Made by a program: the position numbers and the translations under genes
The notes under the pieces: model-generated
Databases searched by the model: none
Seen by the model: only the letters and a program-made list of their open reading frames with translations
What the model was told of the DNA's origin: nothing
Assembly: GCA_012728895.1 (NCBI GenBank)
Contig: JAAYEG010000015.1
Coordinates: 1 to 45,663, forward strand
DNA length: 45,663 bases
Reading direction: 5' to 3'
From: Methanospirillum sp.
Lineage (GTDB): Archaea; Halobacteriota; Methanomicrobia; Methanomicrobiales; Methanospirillaceae
Shown: positions 1-8,906 of the stretch, piece after piece
How positions within the stretch are numbered: the first letter of the stretch is position 1
Layout: each line of letters starts with the position of its first letter

Positions 1-173
1 ACGCCGCGCTCCTCCTGGGTTTCGTCCACGCCGCGCTCCTCTCGGGGTTCTTCTGCGGCGACCCGTTCCTCGCCCTCCTCTTCCTCCTCCTGGGGATCGC
101 CATCGCCGTCGCCTTCGTCGCGGGGCGCCGGCGGCGGGAGCGCGGCGACCGAGCGTCTCCCGGCCCCGGGTGA
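1..173 (+). CDS. C-terminal end of a membrane protein (5' end outside window)
   Basis: The third forward frame is open from the window edge to a TGA at 171-173. It encodes about 56 residues. The first 40 or so are strongly hydrophobic (Leu, Ala, Val, Phe and Ile, with two apparent membrane segments) and are followed by a short Arg-rich, presumably cytoplasmic tail. This is typical of the C-terminus of a polytopic membrane protein. The fragment is too short and too low in complexity to name a family. The gene ends about 50 nt before argG. Confidence 0.55.
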   Translation, partial: AALLLGFVHAALLSGFFCGDPFLALLFLLLGIAIAVAFVAGRRRRERGDRASPGPG

Positions 174-225
174 AGCTCTAATACCCTGCCGGGCGAACCA
201 TTCATTCTCAATTCTGGTGAACGCA

Positions 226-1404
226 ATGGGCAAGGGAACGATTGTGCTCGCCTTCTCGGGCGGGCTCGACACCTCGATCTGCGTGCCGCTCCTGAAAGAG
301 CGCTACGGCTACGACCGCGTGGTCACGGTCGCCGTCGACGTCGGCCAGAGCGAAAGCGACATCCGGATGGCGACCGAGAAGGGCGAGCGGATCGCGGACT
401 GCCACGTGACGGTCGACGCGCGCGACCCGTTCGTCGAGGAGCACGTCTTCCGCGCGATCCGCGCGAACGGGAGCTACGAGGGCTACCCGATGGGGACCGC
501 CCTCGCCCGGCCCGTGATCGCCGGGGAGTGCGTCCGGATCGCGCGCGAGGAGGGCGCGGCCGCGGTCGCGCACGGCTGCACGGGCAAGGGGAACGACCAG
601 CTCCGGTTCGACTTCATGATCCGGGCCTCGGGCCTCGAGGTGGTCGCGCCGATCCGCGAGCAGAACCTGACCCGCGAGTGGGAGATCGACTACGCCGACG
701 AGCACGGGATCCCGGTCCCGGTCAGGAAAGAGACGCCCTGGTCCGTGGACGAGAACTGCTGGAGCCGCTCGATCGAGGGTGGGCGGCTCGAGGACCCGTC
801 CTACCACCCGCCTGAGGAGATCTGGCACTGGACCACGGCCCCCGAGCAGGCCCCCGACATCCCGGCGGAGGTCTCGATCTCGTTCGAGGAGGGGGTCCCC
901 GTCGCCCTCGACGGCAGACTCACGAAGGGGTTCGACCTGATCATCGCGCTGAACCGGCTCGCCGGGGCCCACGGGGTCGGCCGGAACGACATGGTCGAGG
1001 ACCGGGTTCTCGGCCTGAAGGCGCGCGAGTGCTACGAGCACCCCGCCGCGACCGTCCTCCTCGCCGCGCACCGCGACCTGGAGAGGCTCGTGCTGACCCG
1101 GTCGGAGCTCGCGTTCAAGGCAGGGGTGGACGAGAAGTGGTCGGAGCTCGCCTACATGGGGCTGGTCTACGAGCCCCTCTACTGCGCGCTCAACGCCTTC
1201 GTCGACGAGACGCAGACCGCCGTGACCGGCACGGTCGACCTCCGGCTCTACAAGGGGTGCGTGCGGGTCCTCGGCCGGTCGTCGCCGAACGCCCTCTACT
1301 CGGACGACCTGGTCTCGTTCGACTCGACCTCGCTCGACCAGTGCTCGGCGATCGGCTTCTCGGAGTTCTTCGGGCTCCAGGCTCGGATGCGCAGGCGGAC
1401 CTGA
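226..1404 (+). CDS. argG: argininosuccinate synthase
   Basis: ArgG condenses citrulline and aspartate using ATP to give argininosuccinate in cytosolic arginine synthesis. The 392-residue product has the usual family length. The N-terminal PP-loop signature SGGLDTS sits at residues 11-17, and [13 protein letters not shown] further in is typical of the ATP/citrulline site. A GTG at 217 is in frame, but the GGTGA at 216-220 looks like the ribosome-binding site for the ATG at 226, so I place the start there. A weak TATA-like CTCTAATACC lies at about 176-185. The next gene starts 7 nt after the stop, so the two are probably cotranscribed. Confidence 0.96.
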   Translation: MGKGTIVLAFSGGLDTSICVPLLKERYGYDRVVTVAVDVGQSESDIRMATEKGERIADCHVTVDARDPFVEEHVFRAIRANGSYEGYPMGTALARPVIAGECVRIAREEGAAAVAHGCTGKGNDQLRFDFMIRASGLEVVAPIREQNLTREWEIDYADEHGIPVPVRKETPWSVDENCWSRSIEGGRLEDPSYHPPEEIWHWTTAPEQAPDIPAEVSISFEEGVPVALDGRLTKGFDLIIALNRLAGAHGVGRNDMVEDRVLGLKARECYEHPAATVLLAAHRDLERLVLTRSELAFKAGVDEKWSELAYMGLVYEPLYCALNAFVDETQTAVTGTVDLRLYKGCVRVLGRSSPNALYSDDLVSFDSTSLDQCSAIGFSEFFGLQARMRRRT

Positions 1405-1411
1405 CCCCGCG

Positions 1412-2368
1412 ATGCGCGTCGTCTGCCTCCTCTCGGGCGAGCACCCGACGCTCCCGGCGGCCGAGCTCGGGTGCGCCGTCCGGGTAAAGGCCACGGGGCC
1501 GCAGGTCGCAGTCGGGGAGTGCGCCGACCCCGCCCGGCTCACGCGCCTGGCGCTCACCCACCTGGTCTACGACCTGATCGACAGCTGCGGGGCCTCAGAC
1601 GACGCGGTCGACGCGATGGTGAGGAGGGCGGGGCTCGAGCCGGACGGGACGTTCGCGTTCAGGGTCCGGAAGGTCGCGGGCGCCCTGCTCGCGACGACTG
1701 CACCCGCCCTGGAGCGCCGGCTTGGCGGCATGGTCCGCGGGCGAGTCTCTCTCGCCGCACCCGACGTCGTCTACGGCCTGGTCTGCTCGGCGGACCGGTG
1801 CTACCTGGGCCGGCTCGTCAGCGAGCCGAACCCGGGGGGCTTCTCGGACCGCCCACCGTCGTCGCGCCCCTTCTTCCACCCCGGGGTGATGATGCCTCGC
1901 CTCGCCCGGGCGCTCGTCAACCTCTCTCTCGTCGAACCGGGCGAGGTGCTGCTCGACCCGTTCGCGGGGACCGGGGGCACCCTGATCGAGGCAACGCTCG
2001 TCGGGGCCCGCGCCCTCGGGTTCGACGTCGACCCCGTCATGCTCGCGGGGGCCCGCCTCAACCTTCCCGGCTCCCGTCTCGTCGCCGCGAACGCCGCCCG
2101 CCTCCCGCTCAGGTCGGGCTCGGTCGACGCGGTCGTCTCGGACCTCCCCTACGGCCAGTCCGTCCGGATCCGGGGGGAGAGCCTGGGGCGGCTCTACGAC
2201 GAGTCCCTCGCCGAAGTCGCGCGCGTGCTCCGCCCGGGCCGCCGGGCCGTGATCGTGACCCACCGCCCGATCGACGGGACCGCCGCCAGGCACCTTGCCG
2301 TCGTCGACCGCTTCGAGCAGCGGGTGCACAGAAGCCTGACCCGGCGGATCCTGGTGCTCGAGCGGTGA
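1412..2368 (+). CDS. tRNA (guanine10-N2)-dimethyltransferase-like RNA methylase (Trm-G10 type)
   Basis: The 318-residue protein has a THUMP-like N-terminal half and a Rossmann methyltransferase C-terminal half. The SAM-binding motif DPFAGTGGT is at residues 182-190, and the N2-amine catalytic motif appears as DLPYG at 244-248, the form characteristic of archaeal Trm-G10/Trm11 enzymes. These methylate N2 of G10 in tRNA. The motif FFHPGVMMPRLARALVNL just before the SAM site is also a family hallmark. The gene begins 7 nt after argG, so it probably shares that transcript. Assignment to G10 follows from the family; the substrate was not tested. Confidence 0.9.
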   Translation: MRVVCLLSGEHPTLPAAELGCAVRVKATGPQVAVGECADPARLTRLALTHLVYDLIDSCGASDDAVDAMVRRAGLEPDGTFAFRVRKVAGALLATTAPALERRLGGMVRGRVSLAAPDVVYGLVCSADRCYLGRLVSEPNPGGFSDRPPSSRPFFHPGVMMPRLARALVNLSLVEPGEVLLDPFAGTGGTLIEATLVGARALGFDVDPVMLAGARLNLPGSRLVAANAARLPLRSGSVDAVVSDLPYGQSVRIRGESLGRLYDESLAEVARVLRPGRRAVIVTHRPIDGTAARHLAVVDRFEQRVHRSLTRRILVLER

Positions 2369-2520
2369 CCGGCTTTATCCCGGGCCGTCCCCCGCCGCCG
2401 CCCGGTTTCTTCCGTCCTGCCGGCAGATAGTTTGATGGTACCAAGACCCCCTTACTCTCTCACCGGCGCGGGAGGGGCCCGGGGGGCGAGTTCCCGCGGC
2501 GACGGCGAGGCGGGTGGCCG

Positions 2521-3429
2521 ATGACAAGGGAGGAGCTGGAACGGGTCGACCTCGATCTTTCCGGGGGCCCGGCCGCACTCGTGCTGCACCGCGAGGATCT
2601 CTCCGCGGTCTTCCCCGGGATGCTCCGGTACCTGGTTCTGCTCGAGACCGGGGACCGGCGGATCGTCCTCTTCTCGACCAACACCTACGAGTACACGCCC
2701 CTCCTCCCGATCGACGCCGAACAGGCCGGCCGCCGGGCGGTCGCCACCTGGGCGGAGGCGCTCCGGGCCGACCCGGAGCGGTGCGCCCGGGCGGCGAGAG
2801 AGGCAGCCCCTCCCTGCCCAACGGCGGAGGGCGGCGTCCTGGTCCTGCAGGGCAGCCCCCGTCCCGACGGCTCGTGCGCCCTCCTCGCCGAATGGGCTGC
2901 CGGTGCCGCCGCGTTCGCCGGCCTGCCGGCCGAGGTCGTGTTCGTCCACGACCTGGCGGTCGCCCCCTGCATCGGGTGCTACCAGTGTTACAATACCGGC
3001 CTCTGCACGTTCGACGACGACATGTCCCGCCTCGGGCCGGCCATCAGGGACGCGGCGCTCCTGGTCGTCTGCTCTCCCGTCTACACCAACACGGTGCCCG
3101 CCGGTCTCAAGGCGGTCATCGACCGGGCCCAGGCGCTCCACGCGGAGACATCCCTCCTCGCGCGCCCGGCGCCAGACCGGGGCCGGGCCGGGGTGCTGCT
3201 CGCCACGGCCGGGCGGCCGGGCGGGGCCAACTTCACCTGCGTCCGGAGCGTGGTCCGGGCCTTCATGGCCAACCTCGGGATCCGGTACGCAGGGGAGGTG
3301 CTGGTCGACGACCTGGACGCCCGGCGCGACCCGAGAGAGGTGCTCGGCCTCGAGGAGCGGGTCAGGTCGACGGTCCTCTCGGCCCTCGCCCACCCCGCCG
3401 GCGGGCGGCGGCGACTCCCCGGTCACTGA
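2521..3429 (+). CDS. NADPH-dependent FMN reductase-like flavodoxin-fold protein with extra N-terminal domain
   Basis: The 302-residue product has a C-terminal flavodoxin-fold domain from about residue 104. The FMN phosphate loop GSPRPDGS lies at 111-118 and the motif SPVYTNTVPAGLK follows later. A four-cysteine cluster C150-x2-C153-x2-C156-x5-C162 resembles the cysteine-bearing loop of archaeal iron-sulfur flavoproteins. The first 100 residues, containing FSTNTYEYTPLLPID, are an additional domain I do not recognise. The likely role is a cytosolic FMN-dependent redox protein. It is transcribed alone after a 152-nt gap with TATA-like sequences (CTTTATCC about 2373; GATAGTTTGATG about 2427). Whether the cysteines hold an Fe-S cluster is unknown. 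Confidence 0.82.
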   Translation: MTREELERVDLDLSGGPAALVLHREDLSAVFPGMLRYLVLLETGDRRIVLFSTNTYEYTPLLPIDAEQAGRRAVATWAEALRADPERCARAAREAAPPCPTAEGGVLVLQGSPRPDGSCALLAEWAAGAAAFAGLPAEVVFVHDLAVAPCIGCYQCYNTGLCTFDDDMSRLGPAIRDAALLVVCSPVYTNTVPAGLKAVIDRAQALHAETSLLARPAPDRGRAGVLLATAGRPGGANFTCVRSVVRAFMANLGIRYAGEVLVDDLDARRDPREVLGLEERVRSTVLSALAHPAGGRRRLPGH

Positions 3430-3505
3430 ACGCCCCCCCGGGATTCAAACCGATGGTATTTACCTGTCCCGGCGTATCATCTCTCAACGATACAGGGGTT
3501 CACCC

Positions 3506-5014
3506 ATGTCGAACGATGCCGCCGGATTTCGCCTGATCAGCACCTCAGTCCTGGCCTACCGTATCGTGGTCCCGTCCTCGGCCATCCTCTTCGTCGGGGA
3601 TATCCTCAAGCTCGTGGACCACGACAAGGACTTCACCTTCTTCGCCAAGGTCACGGACATCACCCACGACACCGCGCAGGGGGAGCCGGCCGCCGGGCCG
3701 ACCCTCGCCGTCAACCTCCACCCGCTCGGGCTCATCGACCACGACGGGCGGTTCCGTCCCCCGATGACGGCCCCCACCAACTTCGCCGAGGTCTCCCGCC
3801 CCGACGACGCGGACCTCGAGTTCCTGAAGCAGTCGATGGGCGATCTCGAGGTCGGCCAGATGCGGGCGGGGCTCGGGATCCTCGAGGGCGTGACCGTCTC
3901 GCTCCCGTCCGAGACCCTCTCCTCGCACATGGGGGTCTTCGCGACCACCGGGATGGGCAAGTCGAACTTCATGAAGGTGCTCTGCGCCTCTGCGATGCGC
4001 CTGAGGCGGTTCGGGGTCCTGATGGTCGACCCCCACGGCGAGTACGTGACCGGGTACCGGCTCCGCAACCAGCGGATCAAGGGGCTCATCGAGTACACGG
4101 GGGCGCGGGACGGGCTCTCGGTCTACTCGACCCGCCCCCCCGACGAGCGGAAGCGCTACGGCCTCAAGGAGCTCCGGCTCGAGCACGACGACTTCCGGAT
4201 GGGGGACCTGGGCTTCCTGTACGAGCTCTCGCTCCCCCTGATCGAGGTCGTCGAGTCGCTCGACAGCCACGCCGGCTCGGACGTGATCGACTTCTTCATC
4301 AACGAGGGGGTCGACTCGCTCCCGTCGCCCCTCAAGACGACGAGCGGGATCGGCCGGCACCCGGAGATCACAGACACGCTCAGGACCTACGCCCTCGGGC
4401 CGCTCCACATGACCCAGCGCCGGGTCGAGACGGTCGTGGAGGAGAACCGGGTCTTCTTCCACCGGTTCGGGTCCTCGATCCCGTCCATCCTCGAGGACCT
4501 GGCCCAGAACAAGGTCGTGCTGATCGACATCCCCGGGGTGAGCGAGCGGGGCGAGCTCTTCGCCCTCTCCACGATGACCCGGGCGATCCTGAACGCGCAC
4601 AAGCTGCGGACCCTCTCCGACGAGGAGACCTCCCACCAGCAGGTCCTGATCGCGATCGAGGAGGCCCAGCGCGTCCTGGCCGAGGCGAACCAGTCGACCC
4701 AGGTCTTCCGAGAGTGCGTGATGGAGGGGCGCAAGTTCGGGGTCGGGCTCTGCCTGGTCACCCAGCAGCCCAAGAACATCGACCCCCGGATCCTCGCCCA
4801 GCTCAACACCTACGTCGTGATGGGCCTCGCCGACCAGCAGGACCGGTCGATCGTCGCCGGGAACGCCAAGCAGAACCTGGCGAGCATGAACAACGAGATC
4901 CAGACTCTCCCACGGGGTGACGCCGTCATCAGCATCATGGGCACGCCGTTCCCGGTCTCGACCCGGATCCACCTCTTCGAGGACTACCTGGACCGGCTCG
5001 ACGCGGCGTCCTGA
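3506..5014 (+). CDS. HerA-family DNA-translocating ATPase (DUF87)
   Basis: The 502-residue protein has an N-terminal HAS-barrel-like beta domain (about residues 1-110), then a RecA/FtsK-type ATPase. Walker A is GMGKSN at about 149-154 and Walker B is LIAIEEAQRV near 382-391. A late sensor-like segment contains LVTQQPKNIDPRIL. HerA-family hexamers translocate on DNA and usually work with the nuclease NurA in end resection, but no nurA, mre11 or rad50 gene lies nearby. The open frame extends far upstream, but the ATG at 3506 follows a TATA-like GGTATTTACC at 3457-3466 and fits the start of the HAS barrel. The gene is monocistronic. Confidence 0.9.
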   Translation: MSNDAAGFRLISTSVLAYRIVVPSSAILFVGDILKLVDHDKDFTFFAKVTDITHDTAQGEPAAGPTLAVNLHPLGLIDHDGRFRPPMTAPTNFAEVSRPDDADLEFLKQSMGDLEVGQMRAGLGILEGVTVSLPSETLSSHMGVFATTGMGKSNFMKVLCASAMRLRRFGVLMVDPHGEYVTGYRLRNQRIKGLIEYTGARDGLSVYSTRPPDERKRYGLKELRLEHDDFRMGDLGFLYELSLPLIEVVESLDSHAGSDVIDFFINEGVDSLPSPLKTTSGIGRHPEITDTLRTYALGPLHMTQRRVETVVEENRVFFHRFGSSIPSILEDLAQNKVVLIDIPGVSERGELFALSTMTRAILNAHKLRTLSDEETSHQQVLIAIEEAQRVLAEANQSTQVFRECVMEGRKFGVGLCLVTQQPKNIDPRILAQLNTYVVMGLADQQDRSIVAGNAKQNLASMNNEIQTLPRGDAVISIMGTPFPVSTRIHLFEDYLDRLDAAS

Positions 5015-5198
5015 GACGGTCGGACCCCCCTTCTCCGCCGGGGCGGAGTGCGGTCCCCCCGCCCCCCGCACCGCGGTCGACCCGGCGGCGTCGGAGGGCC
5101 CGGGCGGCGCGGGGATCCCCCCCGGGCCCGCGTCCCCTCCCCCGCCGCCCTCCCCGCCTGGCCTGTCGCGCACGGGAGCCCTCCGCCTCCCGGGCGGG
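5015..5198. other. intergenic spacer between two convergent genes
   Basis: This 184-nt, very GC-rich spacer separates the convergent HerA-type and DUF488 genes. Open frames in it lack start-site context and family resemblance. It probably only carries the 3' ends of both transcripts, and I see no clear T-tract. Confidence 0.4.
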
Positions 5199-5804
5199 TC
5201 AGACGTCGAGCCGCTGCTGCCCGGGGTCCGCGGGATACGACACCGTTCCCTCCGTGACCCTCGCGCCCTCCCGGAGCCGGTGCCCGAGGGGAGCCCCCCT
5301 GCCGATGACGTGGAGGACCCGGCATCCGCGGGCCACGAGCGCGTCGGCGATCATGGACCGGTGGCAGCGCCAGGGGACGGCCTCCGCGCAGAAGACCGCG
5401 CATCGTCCGGCCCCGGCGATCTCGATCAGCCGGAAGATCGCCTCCGCGAACTCTCTCGTCTGCATGTGGTCGGCGTAGGCCCGGAAGCGCTCGTTCGAGA
5501 GACCCCGGTTGGCGGAACCGGCCGGGTCGGACGGTCGTCGGAACCCGCCCAGGGACCTGCAGTGGAGGTAGGCGATCCCCCGGGCTCGAAGGGCCGCGGC
5601 GAGCGCCTCGCGGTTGAACTGCGGGTTCCGCCGGGAGTACGGGAGGCTCCGCACGTCGACCACGGTCCTACACCCGTGCTGCCCGAGGAGGTCCAGGAGG
5701 TCGTCAACGGCTCTCGTCGAGTGCCCGATGGTGAGGATCTGCGGCGCGGGGTCCGCCGCGGGCTCTCCGGGGGCAGGGCCGGGTCCCTGCGCTCTGCCTT
5801 CCAT
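5199..5804 (-). CDS. DUF488 family protein
   Basis: The 201-residue product has the conserved DUF488 features. ILTIGHSTR opens the domain at about residue 23, DVRSLPYSRRNPQFN follows, and the cysteine-containing motif CAEAVPWRCHRSMIADAL is near residue 150. The biochemical function of the family is not established. The first 22 residues are Gly/Pro/Ala-rich and precede the domain, and no other ATG, GTG or TTG occurs between them and the conserved part. The gene diverges from the UbiA-type gene at 5841, with only 36 nt between starts. Confidence 0.88.
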   Translation of the reverse strand: MEGRAQGPGPAPGEPAADPAPQILTIGHSTRAVDDLLDLLGQHGCRTVVDVRSLPYSRRNPQFNREALAAALRARGIAYLHCRSLGGFRRPSDPAGSANRGLSNERFRAYADHMQTREFAEAIFRLIEIAGAGRCAVFCAEAVPWRCHRSMIADALVARGCRVLHVIGRGAPLGHRLREGARVTEGTVSYPADPGQQRLDV

Positions 5805-5840
5805 CAGATTTGTATGGTACGACGTCGAGGCAGGTAATGC

Positions 5841-6734
5841 ATGCGCGCGTCCATCCGCCCGTACGCCGATCTCCTGCGGCTCCACTTCGCCTTCGCCTGG
5901 CCGCTCCTCTTCTCCTCGGGTTTCCTGCTCGCGGTCGCACGCTATGGCGATTTCTCGTGGCTCCTCCTCGGCAAGGCGGTCCTGATCGGCCTCTCCGGTT
6001 TCCTCGCCGGGCTGGTGCTGAACGACTGGGTCGACCGCGACCTGGACCGCCGGGACGTCGACCCCCATTTCTCGCGGTACTGGCGCCCGTTCGGGACCCG
6101 CCCCCTCGCCGACGGCTCCATCCCCCCTCGCCGCGCCCTCGCGCTCGCTGTCGCCCTGGCGCTGGTCGCGGGCATCACCGCGCTCACCCTGCCCTGGCCG
6201 CACGGGGGGTACGTGGTGGCGATCATGGTCTATTCCTACGCCGCCGAGGCGTTCTACCAGGTCGCGAAGCGCCGGCAGCGCCTGCCGGTCGCCCAGGTGG
6301 TCGGGCGAACCGACTTCGCCCTCTTCCCGGTGGCGGGCTACCTCGTGGCGGGGTTCCCGGACGCCGTCGCCGCGCTCTATCTCCTCTTCTTCTACCCGTT
6401 CGCGCTCTCGCACCTGGGGGCGAACGACATCGCAGACATCACGAACGACCGGGCGAGGGGCATGCAGACGATCCCCGTCCTCTACGGCATGGAGGGGGCC
6501 GCGCGGTGGGTCGTCGCCTTCGCCCTCCTCCACGCCGCGGTGGCCGTCCCCTTCGCCGCCGTCCTGGGCCCGGTCGCCCGCGCCGGCCTGGTCGCGGGGC
6601 TCGCCTGCGTCCTGGTCGCGTCCGCGGGGTTGCTCCGGCGCCCCCGGGAGGCTGTCGGGCTCAGGCTGCTCCCGCTCTTCCACCTGGCCATGACGCTCTA
6701 CGCCGGCGGGATCGTGCTGGACTATGCCCTCTGA
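5841..6734 (+). CDS. UbiA-family prenyltransferase
   Basis: The 297-residue membrane protein has about eight hydrophobic helices and both aspartate-rich motifs of UbiA prenyltransferases. NDWVDRDLD is at residues 61-69 and NDIADITND at 195-203; both have the NDxxDxxxD form that binds Mg-diphosphate. Archaeal members make digeranylgeranylglyceryl phosphate or prenylate quinone-like or heme-like acceptors, and the acceptor cannot be told from sequence. A TATA-like TTTGTATGG about 28 nt before the ATG suggests a nearly leaderless transcript. The stop overlaps the next start by 11 nt. Confidence 0.88.
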   Translation: MRASIRPYADLLRLHFAFAWPLLFSSGFLLAVARYGDFSWLLLGKAVLIGLSGFLAGLVLNDWVDRDLDRRDVDPHFSRYWRPFGTRPLADGSIPPRRALALAVALALVAGITALTLPWPHGGYVVAIMVYSYAAEAFYQVAKRRQRLPVAQVVGRTDFALFPVAGYLVAGFPDAVAALYLLFFYPFALSHLGANDIADITNDRARGMQTIPVLYGMEGAARWVVAFALLHAAVAVPFAAVLGPVARAGLVAGLACVLVASAGLLRRPREAVGLRLLPLFHLAMTLYAGGIVLDYAL

Positions 6735-7206
6735 CCCCTTCCCCCGCACGGTCCGCTACCGGCGCACGCAGCGGGCCAGCACCCTCCTCCTCGGCCTTCT
6801 CGGCGGGATCGCCCTCGTCCTGGTCGTCGCCCTCGTGGCTGCCGCCGGGGGGGACCCGGCACCCCTCGCAGTCCCTGCCGCCGTGCTGGTCGGTCTGATC
6901 TCCCTGTCCGTCCTCTTCTCCTCGCTCACCGTCGAGGTCGACGACGAGGCCCTGCGGATCGCGTTCGGCCCCGGGCTCGTGCGCCACGCATGGTCCCTCG
7001 ACCGGATCGCGGCCGCGAGGCCCGTCCGGAACCCGTGGTGGTACGGCTGGGGCATCCATTACACGCCGGGCGGGTGGCTGTACAGTGTCGCCGGCTTCGA
7101 GGCGGTCGAGATCGTCCTCGCCGACGGCCGGCGGCGGCGGGTCGGGACCGACGACCCGGAAGGGCTCGTCGCGGCGCTCGGAGCGGCCCGCCCGCGGTGG
7201 ATCTGA
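6724..7206 (+). CDS. small membrane protein with PH-like C-terminal domain
   Basis: The 160-residue product has two adjacent transmembrane helices (about residues 20-42 and 48-67). A soluble C-terminal domain follows, beginning LTVEVDDEALRIAFGPG and ending in a short helix. That layout is the one seen in bacterial/archaeal PH-domain (bPH2/YdbT-like) membrane proteins. WWYGWGIHYTPGGWLYS is a conspicuous aromatic patch in the middle of the domain. It overlaps the end of the UbiA-type gene by 11 nt, so the two are translationally coupled and may act on the same membrane lipids. Function is unknown. Confidence 0.7.
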   Translation: MPSDPFPRTVRYRRTQRASTLLLGLLGGIALVLVVALVAAAGGDPAPLAVPAAVLVGLISLSVLFSSLTVEVDDEALRIAFGPGLVRHAWSLDRIAAARPVRNPWWYGWGIHYTPGGWLYSVAGFEAVEIVLADGRRRRVGTDDPEGLVAALGAARPRWI

Positions 7207-7222
7207 GCGCCCCCGGGCCGCA

Positions 7223-8098
7223 TCACCGGCGCCGGCGCAGGTACCGCACCGCCCTCGGCAGGTTCTGCCGGTAGTGGACCCTGAGCGAGGGCCGGAGATA
7301 GGATGCGTACTGCGGGAGGACGGCAGCTGCCTGGACCGTCTTCTCGATCACCGACTTCTCGCTCCCCCAGACGACGGCGTCGCCGCGCCGGACGGCGTCC
7401 AGGAACTCCTCGACCGTGCCGGCCCGTACCGCCGTGACGACGCGCCCTATCTCGCCGAGCAGGTGCGCGTCCGTGCCGCCCGTCAGGGCGAGCCCGTGCT
7501 CGCTTGCGAACGCGATCGCCCGGTTGTTCTGCGAGCGGGTCATGCCGCCGCAGATCCCCTCGAGGCCGTCGAGCCGGAGCAGGACCTCGGGCGCGAGATC
7601 GCCTGCCGCGATGGCCTTGCAGACCCCGCGGCAGAGAAAGAGGTAGCCGAATGGGTGCGCCGCGACGGCGAAGGCGTCCCGCCCCTCGAGCCCGGCGAGC
7701 ACGTCCGCCGTCGGGAGCGAGGTCGCCATGTGGGGGCACTCGCCGACGGCCCGCGAGATCACGGCTTCGTGGTAGTCGACGAGGTCGTCGAGGGTATAGA
7801 AGTACAGCAGCAGGTGCGGCCCTTCCGAGGCGGAGATCTCGATCCCGGGGACGATCACCTCCCCCGGTCCCGCCCCGCGGACCGCCGCGACGGCCCCCGA
7901 GACCGCGTTGTGGTCCGTCACCGCGAACGACGCGCCCGTCCGGCGCGCGAGCCGGAGGGCGTCCCGCACCCGGATCAATCCGTCCGAGTGCTCCGTGTGG
8001 ACGTGCATGTCGACGGCGACGTAGCCGTCCTCGCGGAGCGTGGCGAGGTCCGGCGGGCCGAACCGGACCCGCGCCGACCCCGCCGCCTCGCCCTCCAT
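7223..8098 (-). CDS. PHP-domain metal-dependent phosphoesterase
   Basis: The 291-residue protein carries the PHP metal-binding motifs in order: DMHVHTEHSDG at about 30-40, TDHNA at 61-65, a glutamate in PGIEIS, AAHPFG, and GTDAH at about residue 216. PHP enzymes hydrolyse phosphoester bonds (nucleases, histidinol phosphatase, 3',5'-nucleoside bisphosphatase), and the substrate here is unknown. The C-terminal 60 residues (LPQYASYLRPSLRVHY onward) lie beyond the core and end in a basic tail. A TATA-like CTTAATGC centred near 8127 on the minus strand is about 28 nt from the ATG, predicting a leaderless mRNA. Confidence 0.88.
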   Translation of the reverse strand: MEGEAAGSARVRFGPPDLATLREDGYVAVDMHVHTEHSDGLIRVRDALRLARRTGASFAVTDHNAVSGAVAAVRGAGPGEVIVPGIEISASEGPHLLLYFYTLDDLVDYHEAVISRAVGECPHMATSLPTADVLAGLEGRDAFAVAAHPFGYLFLCRGVCKAIAAGDLAPEVLLRLDGLEGICGGMTRSQNNRAIAFASEHGLALTGGTDAHLLGEIGRVVTAVRAGTVEEFLDAVRRGDAVVWGSEKSVIEKTVQAAAVLPQYASYLRPSLRVHYRQNLPRAVRYLRRRR

Positions 8099-8123
8099 GG
8101 CCGTTGGGTGAGCGCGCCGGCCG

Positions 8124-8130
8124 CATTAAG
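8124..8130 (-). promoter_or_regulatory. TATA-like element for the PHP gene
   Basis: The minus strand reads CTTAATG here, centred about 28 nt before the ATG at 8098. It is surrounded by very GC-rich sequence, so the AT-rich patch stands out. The spacing predicts a transcription start at or next to the start codon. Confidence 0.4.
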
Positions 8131-8290
8131 TCTTCTTTCCCGACCCTCCCGAAACGGACTGTTTCAGTTCGCGGACGGATCCGCCAGTGGCGGAACCCCG
8201 TGCAGCCCCGGGGTCCGGGACATGCGAATGGCCGGAGGGTCGGCGCACGCGGAGTGCCACGACGGGGGTAGCCTCCTCTGTGGACATAGT

Positions 8291-8300
8291 CTTATAAAAT
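8291..8300 (+). promoter_or_regulatory. TATA box of the decayed TPR gene
   Basis: CTTATAAAAT is a close match to the archaeal TATA consensus. It lies about 42 nt before the ATG at 8342 that begins the remnant frame, so the promoter may have outlived its gene. Confidence 0.45.
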
Positions 8301-8341
8301 CGGTCGTACCGAAGGTTGAGCGCTGTTCTGTCCACTCTCCA

Positions 8342-8688
8342 ATGGCCTATCGATTCGTTAATACGCTCGCATATCTTTTCGGGCATCGAATACCAGACCG
8401 TGCGGCCCCGTTTTTCCCGGTTCACGATCCCGGCATCGACGACCGGTCAATGCGGCTGCCTGGTGCATCCGGGGGAATTACTATAACGATGCATTCGGCC
8501 AGTTCGGCGAAGCATTAGAGAGTTATCACCGGTCACTTGAGCTTGACCCGGAATACGCGTACGCCTGGTTTTCGAAGGGGGTTACGTTACAGAATCTGCA
8601 AAGGTTCGACGAAGTGAGAGCCTCTTTTGAATAAGCCGTACAGTACGATCCCTCTCTCGCGGGATTGATCTCTCGAATTCGACGATAA
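8342..8688 (+). pseudogene. decayed TPR-repeat protein gene
   Basis: Reading from 8443 in one frame gives PVNAAAW, then a helix pair ending in EALESYHRSLELDPEYAYAW, then KGVTLQNLQRFDE, FE and AVQYDPSL. These are textbook tetratricopeptide repeat positions. The frame is broken in two ways. A TAA at 8632-8634 replaces the Gln or Lys normally found between FE and AVQYDP, and the expected IDPVNAAAW junction is split by an apparent 2-nt insertion at 8441-8442 (GAC-GA-CCG). Upstream, the ATG at 8342 opens 33 codons that run into this frameshift. Downstream a second stop falls at 8686-8688 and no more repeats follow. Base composition is more AT-rich than the neighbours. I consider it a dead fragment of a larger TPR gene. 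Confidence 0.6.
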
Positions 8689-8906
8689 CCGGGAGTACTT
8701 CATCCCGGCGTGTGGTCTGGCAGACGGATTCCCGAGGACTGGGTATGCGCGAGCCGGAGCAACGATTGTACCCAGCGACTTCCATACCGATGCTCCGGCG
8801 ACCGGACACGTCTCGCCGAACACGTGTCGCTCAAGAGGGTACGAGGGGAGTGACCGGCATAACCTCATGAGCCCGCCCGCCCAACCAGTACGCAGGAGCC
8901 CTGAGA
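8689..8906. other. non-coding stretch before ubiX
   Basis: After the TPR remnant I see no supported gene. A short AT-containing GCATAACC near 8857 could be a promoter element for ubiX, and CAGGAG at about 8891-8896 a distant ribosome-binding site. Confidence 0.35.

Noticed and set aside
217-219. GTG as the argG start
   Set aside because: The GGTGA around it is better explained as the ribosome-binding site for the ATG at 226, and the conserved protein starts there.
3437-3453. T-loop-like GGTTTGAATCCCGG on the minus strand
   Set aside because: The invariant C of the T-loop is replaced by T and no acceptor, D or anticodon stems could be seen, so it is not a tRNA gene.
3545-5173. 542-residue minus-strand frame opposite the HerA-type gene
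   Set aside because: Same GC-shadow character; the plus strand has Walker A and B motifs.
8126-8425. 99-residue minus-strand frame in the spacer before ubiX
   Set aside because: It overlaps the TPR remnant and its TATA box, and the sequence shows no family features or start-site context.
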